A DNA stretch of 64,000 bases from Actinomyces gaoshouyii (GCF_002072175.1 NZ_MVIV01000008.1:1-64000), one strand, 5' to 3'. Numbered from the stretch's first letter, positions 24,939 through 34,314 are shown. The notes: a model not told the origin generated them from the sequence alone. Made by a program: numbers and translations.

Positions 24939-26039
24939 CTACACGTTGAACCGGAACTCCACGACGTCGCCGTCGGCCATGATGTAGTCCTTGCCCTCCA
25001 TGCGGACTCTTCCAGCGGCGCGGGCCTCGGCCACGGAGCCGTACTCCATGAGATCGTCGAAGGAGACGATCTCCGCCTTGATGAAGCCGCGCTCGAAATC
25101 CGTGTGGATGACGCCTGCCGCCTGGGGTGCCGTCGCCCCCTTGCGGATCGTCCAGGCGCGGGCCTCCTTCGGCCCCGCCGTCAAATAGGTTTGCAGGCCC
25201 AGGGTGTCGAAACCGACCCGCGCCAGCTTGTCCAGGCCGGACTCCTCCTGCCCGTTCTCGTGCAGCATCTCCGCGGCCTCCTCGGGGTCCAACTCCACGA
25301 GCTCGGCCTCGAACTGCGCGTCCAAGAAAATCGCCTCCGCGGGCGCCGCCATCGCCCGGAGCTCGGCCTGGCGGGCCTCGTCGGCCAGCCCGGCATCATC
25401 CATGTTGAACACGTAGATGACCGGCTTGGTGGTCATGAGCTGGAAGGAACGAAGCGTCCCCTCATCCACGCCCATCTTCTCCGCGGCGCCCGAGGCCACG
25501 GCGGCGGACAGCATCGTCCCCTCCCCCAGGATCGCCAGCGCTGCCTTCGCCGTCTCCAGCACCACCGGGTCCGTCTTCCTGCCGCGCACCTCCTTCTCCA
25601 GGCGCGGGACAGCCTTCTCAAGGGTCTGGATATCGGCCAGCACGAGCTCGGTAACGATCGTCTCGATATCCGAGGCCGGGTCCACCTCGCCATCCACGTG
25701 CACGACGTCCGGGTCCTCGAAGGCCCGCGTCACCATGCAGATCGCGTCCGCCTCCCGGATATTCGCCAGGAACTGGTTGCCCAGCCCCTCCCCCTCGCTC
25801 GCGCCGCGCACGATCCCGGCGATATCCACGAAGGAGACCGTCGCCGGGACCTCCCGCTCGCTGTGGAACAGCTCCGCCAGGCGCCCCAGTCGCTCATCGG
25901 GCAGGGGGACGACGCCGACGTTCGGCTCGATCGTCGCGAAGGGGTAGTTGGCGGCCAGGACGGTCGCGCGGGTCAGGGCGTTGAACAGGGTGGACTTGCC
26001 GACGTTGGGCAGTCCGACGATTCCGATAGTGAGTGCCAC
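24939..26039 (-). CDS. ychF: Redox-regulated ATPase YchF (OLA1 family)
   Basis: A 366-residue cytoplasmic P-loop protein that binds ribosomes and prefers ATP to GTP. G1 GLPNVGKSTLFNAL (8-21), G3 DIAG, the altered specificity motif NMDDAG, a central coiled coil, and a C-terminal TGS domain ending MADGDVVEFRFNV are present in order. Length matches the family (about 363). The GTG at 26039 has TAGACT 6 nt upstream. Confidence 0.97.
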   Translation of the reverse strand: MALTIGIVGLPNVGKSTLFNALTRATVLAANYPFATIEPNVGVVPLPDERLGRLAELFHSEREVPATVSFVDIAGIVRGASEGEGLGNQFLANIREADAICMVTRAFEDPDVVHVDGEVDPASDIETIVTELVLADIQTLEKAVPRLEKEVRGRKTDPVVLETAKAALAILGEGTMLSAAVASGAAEKMGVDEGTLRSFQLMTTKPVIYVFNMDDAGLADEARQAELRAMAAPAEAIFLDAQFEAELVELDPEEAAEMLHENGQEESGLDKLARVGFDTLGLQTYLTAGPKEARAWTIRKGATAPQAAGVIHTDFERGFIKAEIVSFDDLMEYGSVAEARAAGRVRMEGKDYIMADGDVVEFRFNV

Positions 26040-26045
26040 GCGCCG

Positions 26046-26051
26046 AGTCTA
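26046..26051 (-). promoter_or_regulatory. -10 box TAGACT, leaderless promoter of ychF
   Basis: The hexamer ends 6 nt before the GTG at 26039. Confidence 0.6.
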
Positions 26052-26172
26052 AACGCGCCCGCTGATGCGCTCGCGCCACGAGCGCCCAACGCCCGCGGCC
26101 CGCCGTCCCCATCCCGCACCGGCGAGGGCGCCATCGCAGGTCCTGCCGGGGCCCGGAGGGGAGCGCCTGCCC

Positions 26173-28062
26173 TCAGGGCAGCGCGAGCACGAGGTCCTGG
26201 ATGGCGATCGACCACGTCGGGAAGAAATTGACGATCCGGTTGCCCACCAGGGCGATCGCGAGCGTCCCCGCCACGCAGGCCAGTGCGAGCACGATCAGGC
26301 GCGCGCCCACCGGGCGGGCGCCCCGCAGGAGGGCCCGGAGCGTCCTGGAGCGACCCGGATCGGGCGAGGCCACCGGCGTGGGGTCCTCAGCACTGCCCTC
26401 CGGTGCTCCTAGCGGGTCCCATGATTCCTGCGCGCCGTGGGGCTCCCGCGTCTCCGCCGCCCCCGTCCTCGACGGCTCATCCGCCGACGCCGCCCCCGCC
26501 GAGCGCGCGCGGCCCGGCAGTAGACCGCTCAGGCCCCGCAGGCGGCGCCGCAGCCCCGGGATGCCTCCCCCGCGCCATGGGACGATCGCCGCCAGGCTCA
26601 GCGCCAGCGCCACGATCCACGCGAGGATGATCGTCCCGATCCCCTGGATGCCGGTGAACATCTCCTGGAGCGTTCCCCGGGCACCCGTATCGGACCCGTC
26701 CCCGGCTCCCGTCGCAGTATCCCCGCCGGACGGGCTGTGGATCTGCTGGGCGGACGAGGGCGGCTCGGCGCTCGGGACCGACAGCGGCGCATCGGGAGCC
26801 ACCGGGGTTTTCAACTGGGAGCCCCACCATGTCAGCGCCGTCGGGAAGGTCTGGCGCCACAGGGTGGCCGAATGCCCGCCGGACTGCGGGGTCACCATCT
26901 CCAAGGTATCCGTGGACGGCACCGCCGCCGGCAGATTGGCTCGCAGCTCGGCGGTGCCCGAGTCGTCCTGCGCGGCCATCTGCCATATGCGCAGGCTCTG
27001 GTGGGCGCGGGTGCGCAGGAGGGTGCTCAGGGCATTGGAGCGCTTGAGCTCGTCACTGGAGGACATCGCTCCGGTGAAGGGGACGTCGTAGCCGGACATG
27101 CCGATCTCGTAGCCGTAGACATCCGAGCGCATGATCGCCGTCCAGGTCGAGCAGAAGCCCCCGGAGGAGATGCCCCCGATCGCCCAGCCTGAGCGGTTCG
27201 GGCTCACGTTGGGGAAGGAGGCGCGCACAATGGCGGGAACATCGTCCTGGACCCACGTACCCACCTGGGCGCGGCCGACGACATCCGCGCAGTCCGGCAT
27301 CGCGGTCTGACGGCGGTCGGCGTTGAGGCTCGGTAGGACGAGGATCGCCGGCTGCATCCGACCCGAGTCGATCGCCGCCTGCATCGCCGAGGCCGCCTTG
27401 ACGGCGGTGACGACGCCGTCGGGACTGCCGGGATCGCCGTGGAGCATGACGAACACGGGGTAGGTCGCGCCATCGGTCGGAGAGTAGTCGCGAGGCGTCC
27501 ACACCCAGACCTCCTGGGTGACGCCGCTGCGCCGGCCCGTCACGGTCGCCTTCGAGAAGCCCGTGTAGTCCGAGCCGCCCTTGATCGGCGTGAACTCGGC
27601 CGCATCGGCGGGCGAGGTCGCGGGAGGGCCGGCGGGCACAGAGGTGGGCTCCTCGGGGACGGAGATCACGGCGGGACCACGATCAGCGAAAGCGCGCTCA
27701 CCCCTGATCTGGGCGACAACGTCCCCGATGGTTCGCACGAAGCCCAGGCGCGCATTCGCTCGCGCGCCGATCGCGCTCACCACGAGGATCTGGGCCAGGA
27801 CGACGGCGAGCACCGTTCCCAGGAGCAGGGCCCGGGGGAAGCGGCGCCGCCCCGGACGGATCCGCGCCCATAGGAGGACGGCGGTGGCGAGCACGGCGAT
27901 GAGCGCGACGACACCGATCCCCCGTACGGCCCAGGGCGAGAAGACACTGATCTCGGAGATACCAGCAGGGAGCAGGCGCACGGCGGCGAGGCCGCTCAGG
28001 GACGGGATAGACGGCGCGGAGGCCGCGAGGAGGGGGACGGGCATGGGAACATGATGCAACAC
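26173..28062 (-). CDS. Membrane-anchored esterase-family alpha/beta hydrolase
   Basis: A 629-residue protein. Three N-terminal membrane spans (including VVALIAVLATAVLLWARI and FPRALLLGTVLAVVLAQILV) precede an extracytoplasmic esterase domain (about 170-430) of the EstD/antigen-85-like type: YPVFVMLHGDPGSPDG, nucleophile elbow GGISSGG, and a late His in SGGHSATLWRQTFP. A Ser/Pro linker leads to a further span near 490 and a final span (LIVLALACVAGTLAIALVGN). It may be an acyl- or mycolyl-transferase relative, but no substrate is known. Start uncertain between the GTG at 28062 and the ATG at 28044. Confidence 0.8.
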   Translation of the reverse strand: MLHHVPMPVPLLAASAPSIPSLSGLAAVRLLPAGISEISVFSPWAVRGIGVVALIAVLATAVLLWARIRPGRRRFPRALLLGTVLAVVLAQILVVSAIGARANARLGFVRTIGDVVAQIRGERAFADRGPAVISVPEEPTSVPAGPPATSPADAAEFTPIKGGSDYTGFSKATVTGRRSGVTQEVWVWTPRDYSPTDGATYPVFVMLHGDPGSPDGVVTAVKAASAMQAAIDSGRMQPAILVLPSLNADRRQTAMPDCADVVGRAQVGTWVQDDVPAIVRASFPNVSPNRSGWAIGGISSGGFCSTWTAIMRSDVYGYEIGMSGYDVPFTGAMSSSDELKRSNALSTLLRTRAHQSLRIWQMAAQDDSGTAELRANLPAAVPSTDTLEMVTPQSGGHSATLWRQTFPTALTWWGSQLKTPVAPDAPLSVPSAEPPSSAQQIHSPSGGDTATGAGDGSDTGARGTLQEMFTGIQGIGTIILAWIVALALSLAAIVPWRGGGIPGLRRRLRGLSGLLPGRARSAGAASADEPSRTGAAETREPHGAQESWDPLGAPEGSAEDPTPVASPDPGRSRTLRALLRGARPVGARLIVLALACVAGTLAIALVGNRIVNFFPTWSIAIQDLVLALP

Positions 28063-28095
28063 GGCAGCGCTATCCCGAAAAGATCCTGAATGCCC

Positions 28096-28132
28096 CCATG
28101 GGTGTCGGACACCCGGTGCCGGACACCCATGG
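28096..28132. repeat. Nested inverted repeat near the esterase start
   Basis: CCATGGGTGTC pairs with GACACCCATGG, enclosing smaller palindromes GGGTGTC/GACACCC. It sits in the spacer between the esterase gene and the small membrane ORF and could be an operator shared by both. Confidence 0.5.
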
Positions 28133-28319
28133 TGTATCGGTCCATGACCGACGACTCTCCCCCTCCTGCCACCTCCTGGCAGCCCTCATCACCGGCCTCA
28201 TCGCGGGCCTGATCACCTGGGCCGTGCTCGACGGCGCCCGGGCGCAGGCCCGCTCCACCGCCGTGCTCGACGGTGGCGACGACGCCGCCTCCCGGCCCCG
28301 CGCCGAGGCCGCCGGATAG
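28098..28319 (+). CDS. Possible small single-span membrane protein, maybe frameshifted
   Basis: A 73-codon frame with one clear hydrophobic span (LLAALITGLIAGLITWAVL) and a polar tail. Its ATG lies in the inverted repeat and has no ribosome binding site. A second ATG at 28144 in another frame gives MTDDSPPPATSW, a natural-looking cytoplasmic start, and runs into a stop at 28210. The two halves would join with a single frame change near 28180, so this may be a frameshifted gene. Existence is uncertain. Confidence 0.35.
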   Translation: MGVGHPVPDTHGVSVHDRRLSPSCHLLAALITGLIAGLITWAVLDGARAQARSTAVLDGGDDAASRPRAEAAG

Positions 28320-28367
28320 CGAGCCCGCACCCCGCCTCACCAGCGCGCTGGGGCGCGTCGCCGGGCG

Positions 28368-29423
28368 TCAGCAGGTGTGATCGGCGACGGGCTCGCGTCG
28401 GCGGTGCTCGGGCGCGGAGTCGCCGGCAGCGGCCTTGAGGTCGGCGCGCAGGTTCTTGGGAAGGGAGAAGGTGATCTTCTCCGTGGCGGTGCGCACCTGC
28501 TCGACGTCCGTGAAACCCAGGCCCCCCAAGTGCTCGATGACCTCGCGCACGAGGATCTCGGGCACCGAGGCGCCGCTGGTCAGGCCCACGGTGCGGGCGC
28601 TGTCGAACCAGGCATCGTCGATCTCGCGCGCGTAGTCCACGCGGTAGGCGGCCGGGGCCCCAGCCTCCAGCGCCACCTCCTTGAGGCGCACCGAGTTCGA
28701 GGAGTTGCCCGAGCCCACGACGAGCATGACGTCGGCATGCGGCGCGATCGCCTTGACCGCGGCCTGCCGGTTCTGAGTGGCGTAGCAGATGTTGTCCGTG
28801 GGCGGGTCGATCAGCTCCGGGAAGCGCTCGCGCAGCAGGCGCACCGTCTCCAGGGTCTCGTCCACCGACAGCGTGGTCTGGCTGATCCAGGCGACCTTCG
28901 AGGGGTCGCGCACCACCACGCGGTCCACCTCCTCAGGGCCGTTGACCACCTGGATGCGCTCGGGCGCCTCGCCCTGCGTGCCCTCGACCTCCTCGTGGCC
29001 CGTGTGGCCGACGAGGATGATGTCGTAGTCGTCACCGGCGAAGCGCACCGCCTGCTTGTGGACCTTGGTCACCAAGGGGCAGGTCGCGTCGATCGTCTGC
29101 AGGTGGCGGGCGGCGGCCTGCTCGTGCACCTCCGGTGCCACACCGTGCGCGGAGAAGACCACGCGCGCGCCCTCGGGCACCTCATCGGTCTCGGAGACGA
29201 AGATCGCGCCGCGCCTGGTCAGGGCCTCCACGACGTACTTGTTGTGGACGATCTCCTTGCGCACGTAGATCGGCGTCCCGTAGTGGGCCAAGGCCTGCTC
29301 GACGGCGTCGACCGCCCGGTCCACGCCGGCGCAGTAGCCGCGCGGGGCGGCCACGAGGATCCTCTTGGCCCCGCCCGCGGGCGGGATCACGGGGGCGGTG
29401 GTGGGCGCGGAGGTATCTGTCAC
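28368..29423 (-). CDS. ispH: 4-Hydroxy-3-methylbut-2-enyl diphosphate reductase
   Basis: A 351-residue [4Fe-4S] enzyme, the last step of the MEP isoprenoid pathway, forming IPP and DMAPP. The cluster cysteines are in [23 protein letters not shown] and [10 protein letters not shown]; the substrate motif [11 protein letters not shown] (family SSNS) and TSGASVPE are present. A longer open frame upstream crosses the promoter and xseA start and was rejected. The GTG at 29423 has CACAGT 6 nt upstream, in a divergent promoter shared with xseA. Confidence 0.97.
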   Translation of the reverse strand: MTDTSAPTTAPVIPPAGGAKRILVAAPRGYCAGVDRAVDAVEQALAHYGTPIYVRKEIVHNKYVVEALTRRGAIFVSETDEVPEGARVVFSAHGVAPEVHEQAAARHLQTIDATCPLVTKVHKQAVRFAGDDYDIILVGHTGHEEVEGTQGEAPERIQVVNGPEEVDRVVVRDPSKVAWISQTTLSVDETLETVRLLRERFPELIDPPTDNICYATQNRQAAVKAIAPHADVMLVVGSGNSSNSVRLKEVALEAGAPAAYRVDYAREIDDAWFDSARTVGLTSGASVPEILVREVIEHLGGLGFTDVEQVRTATEKITFSLPKNLRADLKAAAGDSAPEHRRREPVADHTC

Positions 29424-29428
29424 GGTCT

Positions 29429-29478
29429 CACTGTGCCACAGCGCCGCTCCGGCCCCCAGACGGGACCGTGGCACAGTG
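29429..29478. promoter_or_regulatory. Symmetrical divergent promoter region of ispH and xseA
   Basis: An 11-bp perfect inverted repeat (CACTGTGCCAC / GTGGCACAGTG) carries an outward-facing CACAGT in each arm. On the minus strand CACAGT (29430-29435) ends 6 nt before the ispH GTG; on the plus strand CACAGT (29472-29477) ends 7 nt before the xseA GTG. Both mRNAs would be leaderless, and the arms could also be an operator controlling both. Confidence 0.6.
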
Positions 29479-29484
29479 GTGCAT

Positions 29485-30786
29485 GTGACACAGCCTCCCA
29501 CCCCGGGCCGGGCCCGGCCGCTTGCCCGCCTCGCCCGCGAGACCACCGCGGAGAACCCGTGGCCCCTGCGCCTGCTGGCCACGAAGATCGAGGAGTACGT
29601 CTCCAAGATGACGCAGGTGTGGGTGGAGGGCCAGGTGGTCCAGTTCAGCCGCCGCCCCGGCGCCGGCATGCAGTTCCTCACCCTGCGGGACACCGACGCC
29701 GATGTCTCCATCTCCGTGTCCCTCTACACGCGCACCCTGGCCGCCATCGACCGCGCCCTGCCCGAGCCCCTGGACTCCGGCGCCCGCGTGGTGGTCCAGG
29801 GCCGCCCCACGTACTGGACCAAGCGCGGCACGCTCCAGCTCCTGGCCGAGGACGTCCGGCTCGTCGGCGTCGGGGACCTCTTGGCGCGCATCGAGCAGCT
29901 GCGCCGGATCCTCGCCGCCGAGGGCCTGTTCGACGCCGAGCGCAAACGCCCCCTGCCATTCCTGCCCCGGAGGGTCGGGCTCGTCTGCGGGCGCGGATCC
30001 AAAGCCGAGGACGACGTCGTCGTCAACGCGCGCCTGCGCTGGCCGGGCCTGCCCTTCGAGATCCGCGAGGTCGCCGTGCAGGGCGCGAGCGCCGTGCGGG
30101 AGGTGACCGCCGCGATCCGGGAGCTCGACGCCATGGAGGGGATCGATGTCATCGTCGTGGCGCGCGGCGGCGGCGCCGTCGAGGACCTGCTGCCCTTCTC
30201 CGATGAGGGGCTCGTGCGCGCGGCCGCCGCGGCACGCACCCCACTGGTCTCGGCGATCGGCCACGAGACCGACTGCCCCTTGCTCGACCTCGTGGCCGAT
30301 TACCGCGCCTCCACCCCCACCGATGCCGCCCGGCGGATCGTGCCCGACCTCGCCCAGGAGACCGTCGGTCTGGACAGCGCCCGCGCCCGCCTGCGGGAAA
30401 TCCTCGCCCAGCGGCTCGACGCCGAGCAGCGGGGGCTCGATCAGGTGCGCGCCCGCCCGATCATGACCGACCCCTCCGTCATCATCCGCGACCGCGTCGC
30501 CGAGCTCGACGCCGCCCGTGAGCGCATCCGCCGCGGCCTCGACCACGCGCTGACGCTGGCCGCCTCGGATCTGCGAGCCGAGCGGGCGCGCCTGACGGCG
30601 CTGTCCCCGCAGGGAGTGCTCGATCGCGGCTACACGATCCTGCGCCGCCCGGGGGGCGCCGTCATCACGAGCGCGGAGGATGTCAAGAAGGGCGATCTCA
30701 TCGAGGGGATCCTCTCCTCCGGGCGACTCGTCGCCCAGGTCGTGGGCGCCACGAAGCCCGCCTCGCAGATACCCGCGGCCGACTGA
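29485..30786 (+). CDS. xseA: Exodeoxyribonuclease VII large subunit
   Basis: A 433-residue subunit that with XseB degrades single-stranded DNA. The N-terminal OB-fold ([20 protein letters not shown] onward, about 15-120), catalytic-domain blocks [41 protein letters not shown] and [27 protein letters not shown], and a C-terminal coiled coil with [10 protein letters not shown] are all present. Start GTG at 29485, chosen for the leaderless promoter; upstream GTG codons at 29476 and 29479 are alternatives. Confidence 0.96.
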   Translation: MTQPPTPGRARPLARLARETTAENPWPLRLLATKIEEYVSKMTQVWVEGQVVQFSRRPGAGMQFLTLRDTDADVSISVSLYTRTLAAIDRALPEPLDSGARVVVQGRPTYWTKRGTLQLLAEDVRLVGVGDLLARIEQLRRILAAEGLFDAERKRPLPFLPRRVGLVCGRGSKAEDDVVVNARLRWPGLPFEIREVAVQGASAVREVTAAIRELDAMEGIDVIVVARGGGAVEDLLPFSDEGLVRAAAAARTPLVSAIGHETDCPLLDLVADYRASTPTDAARRIVPDLAQETVGLDSARARLREILAQRLDAEQRGLDQVRARPIMTDPSVIIRDRVAELDAARERIRRGLDHALTLAASDLRAERARLTALSPQGVLDRGYTILRRPGGAVITSAEDVKKGDLIEGILSSGRLVAQVVGATKPASQIPAAD

Positions 30787-30898
30787 GGCCGGGCGGGGCA
30801 CCCGGTCATCCCCCGAGGATCGCATCGGGCGAGCCCTCGGGCCGCCCGATCCTCCGCCGCTTCTCCGCGATGCCGCGCCACCGGGCCGGGTGGCGTGC

Positions 30899-30904
30899 GA
30901 GAAT
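30899..30904 (+). promoter_or_regulatory. -10 box GAGAAT, leaderless promoter of xseB
   Basis: The hexamer ends 6 nt before the ATG at 30911. A GAGGATCG/CGATCCTC inverted repeat (30815-30822/30847-30854) upstream may terminate xseA transcripts. Confidence 0.5.
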
Positions 30905-30910
30905 AGCACT

Positions 30911-31162
30911 ATGAGCCTGAGCCCCGACTCCCCCACCACCGCCTCCGGCGACAACGATGACGTCGCCGTGCTCTCCTATGAGCAGGCCCGCGAGGAGCTG
31001 ATCGGCGTCGTCCAGCGCCTGGAGGCCGGCCAAGTCCCGCTGGAGGACGCGCTGTCCCTGTGGGAGCGGGGCGAGGCGCTCGCCGCCCGCTGCCAGGCCT
31101 GGCTCGACGACGCTCGTGCGCGGCTGGCCGCCGTCGCGTCCCCGGATCAGGGCCAGGACTGA
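30911..31162 (+). CDS. xseB: Exodeoxyribonuclease VII small subunit
   Basis: An 83-residue helical hairpin protein that wraps the XseA coiled coil. The family signature LSYEQAREELIGVVQRLEAG, then QVPLEDALSLWERGEALAARC, matches exactly. It lies 124 nt after xseA, a long gap for this pair, and seems to have its own promoter. Confidence 0.95.
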   Translation: MSLSPDSPTTASGDNDDVAVLSYEQAREELIGVVQRLEAGQVPLEDALSLWERGEALAARCQAWLDDARARLAAVASPDQGQD

Positions 31163-31206
31163 TCCACGACCCACCAACCGCCGTCACTGGAGCGAAGGAG
31201 CCCATC

Positions 31207-32190
31207 ATGACCACCGCTACTGCCGAGAACGCCACTGCCACCCCCGCTGCTCCTGGACCCGCCGGGACCGCGCTCGTCATCGGGGAGGCACTGGTCGACG
31301 TCGTCATCCACCCCGGCGCAGAGCCGGTGGACATCCCGGGCGGCTCGCCGGCCAACGTGGCGCTCGGCCTGGCTCGCCTTGGCCGCGACGCCGAGCTCGA
31401 CTGCTGGATCGCCGACGATGAGCGCGGCCGTGCGATCCGCTCGCACCTGGTCTCCGACGGCGTGCGCATCACCCCGGGCTCGGATGGCGCCGAGCGGACC
31501 TCCACCGCCCAGGCGACCATCGGCGAGGACCGGGCGGCCACCTATGTCTTCGACCTCGACTGGAACCCGCCCTACCCGGCTCCCGCCGAGCCGCCGATCC
31601 TCATCCACACCGGCTCGATCGCGGCGATCCTGGAGCCGGGCGCGCGGACTGTGGAGCAGGCGCTGCGCGACTTCCGCGCTTCGGCAACCGTCTGCTACGA
31701 CCCCAACGCCCGCCCCCAGCTCATGGGAGAGCCCGGCGAGGCGCGCGCGATCGTGGAGCGCCTCGTGGCCCTGTCCGATCTGGTCAAGTGCTCCGACGAG
31801 GATGTGACCTGGTTCTACGGCATCGATGAGGGCGACGACGCCGCCCTCGAGGGCGTTCTCGAGGGCTGGCTCCGGATGGGGCCGGCGATCGTCGTCGTCA
31901 CCCGCGGCAAGCGCGGGGCGCTGGCCCTGACCTCCTCGGGGCTGCGCTTGGAGGTGCCCGCGGACCCGAGCGTCGTCGTGGCGGATACGGTGGGCGCGGG
32001 CGACTCCTTCATGGGAGGCCTGGAGGACGGCCTGTGGTCCGAGGGGCTCGTGGGCGCCCAGCAGCGCGAGGCCCTGCGCGCGATCGACGCCGACGCGCTG
32101 GAGCGGGTGGTGCGCCACGCCTCGCGCATCGCGGACATCACCGTCTCCCGAGCCGGCGCCAACCCTCCCACCCGCGCCGAGCTCGCCTGA
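31207..32190 (+). CDS. PfkB-family carbohydrate kinase (fructokinase-like)
   Basis: A 327-residue cytoplasmic sugar kinase of the ribokinase fold. The N-terminal substrate glycines GGSPANVALGLARLGR and the C-terminal ATP/catalytic motif DTVGAGDSFMGGLEDGL (catalytic Asp in GAGD) are clear. The closest functional class is fructokinase, but the sugar is not certain. RBS AAGGAG lies 7 nt before the ATG at 31207. It follows xseB by 44 nt and may be partly cotranscribed. Confidence 0.92.
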   Translation: MTTATAENATATPAAPGPAGTALVIGEALVDVVIHPGAEPVDIPGGSPANVALGLARLGRDAELDCWIADDERGRAIRSHLVSDGVRITPGSDGAERTSTAQATIGEDRAATYVFDLDWNPPYPAPAEPPILIHTGSIAAILEPGARTVEQALRDFRASATVCYDPNARPQLMGEPGEARAIVERLVALSDLVKCSDEDVTWFYGIDEGDDAALEGVLEGWLRMGPAIVVVTRGKRGALALTSSGLRLEVPADPSVVVADTVGAGDSFMGGLEDGLWSEGLVGAQQREALRAIDADALERVVRHASRIADITVSRAGANPPTRAELA

Positions 32191-32303
32191 GCCCGCGAGA
32201 TCGCGCCGGCCGCCGTGACGAGGACGACCTGGACGTTGAGCGCGTCGGCGACCAGCGCGCCATAGCGGGCGATCGGCATCGCGATCCGGTCCCGCAGGAG
32301 GGC

Positions 32304-32329
32304 GCCGGCGGGCGGGCCCGCCCGCCGGC
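32304..32329. terminator. Bidirectional hairpin between convergent kinase and uppS genes
   Basis: A 26-bp perfect palindrome (arm GCCGGCGGGCGGG) between two convergent stop codons, with an outer TCCCGC/GCGGGA pair. Confidence 0.65.
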
Positions 32330-32337
32330 CAGCGGGA

Positions 32338-33126
32338 TCAGCGCCCCATGCGGCGCTCGCGACCGGCGTAGTCGCGCAGAGCGCGAAGGAAATCCACGCG
32401 GCGGAAGGCCGGCCAGTTCACCTCGCAGAAGTAGAACTCGGAGTGGACCGACTGCCACAGGAGGAAACCCGAGAGCCGCTGCTCGCCGGAGGTGCGGATG
32501 AGCAGGTCGGGGTCGGGCTGGCCCTTGGTGTAGAGGTGGTCGGTGATGTCCTCCTCGCTCAGGGAGGCGGCCACCTCCTCCAGGCTCGCCCCAGCGGCGG
32601 CGCGCTCGCGCAGGATCTCGCGGACGGCGTCGGCGATCTCCTGGCGCCCCCCGTAGCCGACGGCGATATTGACCTCCATCCGCTGATCCGTCTCCCCCGT
32701 CCGGCCGGGCTCAGCGTCGGGAGCGGTGATGGCGACGGCGGCGCGCAATCGCGCGGCGACCTCGGCGGGCAGGAGGTCGACGGCGCCCACGAGACGCACC
32801 CGCCACCGGCCGCTTCCCGCCAGGTCCTCCACGGCCTGGGCGATGATGTCGAGCAGGGGGGCGAGCTCGGCGGGATCGCGGGAGAGGTTGTCCGTGCTCA
32901 GCAGCCACAGCGTGACCACGGCAACGCTCGCGTCGTCCGCCCAGCCGAGGAACTCCTCGATCTTGTCCGCCCCGCGCTTGTGCCCCTGGGAGGCGCCGAT
33001 CCCCAGGGCCTTGGCCCAGCGGCGGTTGCCGTCGAGGATGACACCGACATGGCGGGGCGCGCGGGAGGAGTCGAGGCGCGCGGACAGACGGCGCTCATAG
33101 AGCTGGTAGAGGAAGCCGTCCGCCAT
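32338..33126 (-). CDS. uppS: Isoprenyl transferase (undecaprenyl-diphosphate-synthase family)
   Basis: A 262-residue cis-prenyltransferase extending allylic diphosphates to the long-chain lipid carrier for wall synthesis. The pyrophosphate-binding VGVILDGNRRWAKALG, the NIAVGYGGRQEI block, RTSGEQRLSGFLLWQS and WPAFRRVDFLRAL are present. The ATG at 33126 has an AAGGAGA ribosome binding site, preferred over a start 5 codons upstream. Actinobacteria often carry two such enzymes making C15 and C50 products; which this is cannot be told. Confidence 0.96.
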   Translation of the reverse strand: MADGFLYQLYERRLSARLDSSRAPRHVGVILDGNRRWAKALGIGASQGHKRGADKIEEFLGWADDASVAVVTLWLLSTDNLSRDPAELAPLLDIIAQAVEDLAGSGRWRVRLVGAVDLLPAEVAARLRAAVAITAPDAEPGRTGETDQRMEVNIAVGYGGRQEIADAVREILRERAAAGASLEEVAASLSEEDITDHLYTKGQPDPDLLIRTSGEQRLSGFLLWQSVHSEFYFCEVNWPAFRRVDFLRALRDYAGRERRMGR

Positions 33127-33237
33127 GTCTCTCCTTCGCATGTGCGCGCGGGCCCGACCGGCTGGGGAACCGGGCTGCGCCGTAGAACCAACGTTATCGT
33201 GCGCGCCGCCCGCAGGTAGTGGTCCTTCCTCCCCACT

Positions 33238-33261
33238 CGAACCTACGATACCGTAGGTTCG
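33238..33261 (+). promoter_or_regulatory. Palindrome overlapping the hemolysin III promoter
   Basis: CGAACCTACG and CGTAGGTTCG are perfect 10-bp arms around ATAC. The -10-like TACCGT (33249-33254) lies inside it, 51 nt before the hemolysin III ATG, so a bound protein would block transcription. The regulator is unknown. Confidence 0.55.
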
Positions 33262-33305
33262 GGCGCCGTCCCTGAGAGCGCCATCGGCGCCCGCCAGGAG
33301 GTTCC

Positions 33306-34043
33306 ATGCGCGCAGACGCGGATCCGCGCCGCGATGCGGCTGAGGCCGCCCCGCCCCAGGAGCGGGACACTGGCCGCCGACCCGCGCGGGCGCCGGCCCG
33401 GATCAAGCCCGTCAAGCCCGGGCTGCGGGGTTGGATCCACACGATCGCGGTGCCATTGGCCCTGGCCGCCTGCATCGTCCTCACCACCCTGGCCGACGGC
33501 ACCGCCCTGACGTGGACCAGCGCCGTGTACCTGGTGTGCTCGCTGCTGCTGTTCGCCAACTCGAGCCTCTACCACCTGGGCAGTGGCCGCTTCCCACGAG
33601 CCGTCTCCGACGCCCTGCAGCGCATCGACCACGCCAATATCTACCTGCTCATCGCAGGGACCTACACGCCCCTATCGGTGGCGCTGCTCGACGCGGCGAC
33701 AGCGCGCCTGGTGCTCGGCATCGTCTGGGGAGGCGCGGCGGCCGGGATCGTCATGTCCCTCATATGGCCGGGCGCCCCACGCCGGCTGAGGACGGTCCTG
33801 TACATCGTCCTGGGCTGGGTGGCGCTCTGGTTCCTGCCCTCGTTCTGGCGCTCGGGAGGGCCCGCGATCGTGTGGCTGCTCATGGTCGGAGGGCTGATCT
33901 ACACGGTCGGCGCGATCGTGTACGCGCGCAAGCGCCCCGACCCCCTCCCCCGCTGGTTCGGCTTCCACGAGGTGTTCCACGCCTGCACGGTGGCGGCATG
34001 GGCATGTCACGCCGTTGCCTGCTATATCGCGGTTCTCGGCTGA
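33306..34043 (+). CDS. Hemolysin III family membrane protein (TrhA/YqfA type)
   Basis: A 245-residue protein of the PAQR superfamily with seven predicted spans after a 38-residue charged N-terminus. SSLYHLGSGRFP, RIDHANIYLLIAGTYTPL and the late HEVFHACTVAAWACH carry the conserved metal-site His and Asp residues. Members influence membrane fluidity; toxin activity is not implied. RBS AGGAGG precedes the ATG. Confidence 0.92.
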   Translation: MRADADPRRDAAEAAPPQERDTGRRPARAPARIKPVKPGLRGWIHTIAVPLALAACIVLTTLADGTALTWTSAVYLVCSLLLFANSSLYHLGSGRFPRAVSDALQRIDHANIYLLIAGTYTPLSVALLDAATARLVLGIVWGGAAAGIVMSLIWPGAPRRLRTVLYIVLGWVALWFLPSFWRSGGPAIVWLLMVGGLIYTVGAIVYARKRPDPLPRWFGFHEVFHACTVAAWACHAVACYIAVLG

Positions 34044-34202
34044 TCCCAGTCAGGCCGGGAGCACGAGATGCCCCGGCCACCGCAGGTGCTGCGCACCCAC
34101 TGGTGCCATCCGCACGCACCGCTCGGTGCGGGAAGCACCGGCCGACGAGCCGCAAGGCCGGCTGGACGCGCGATTCCCAGGGCGATCGCAGGTCCGGAGA
34201 GG

Positions 34203-34208
34203 TAGACT
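34203..34208 (+). promoter_or_regulatory. -10 box TAGACT upstream of greA
   Basis: The hexamer sits about 107 nt before the greA ATG, implying a long 5' leader. Confidence 0.45.
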
Positions 34209-34314
34209 CACCCCTCACACACGGCCCCGGGCGCCCACCGCGCATCGGGGCATTGCCACGACGCCGTCGTCGGCCCACCACTGATCACCAGATCACCAGA
34301 TCGAGGAGAACCCC

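Noticed and set aside
32191-32290. Minus-strand peptide MPIARYGALVADALNVQVVLV after the kinase gene
   Set aside because: It resembles a protein end, but the frame continues antisense into the kinase gene and no family could be named.
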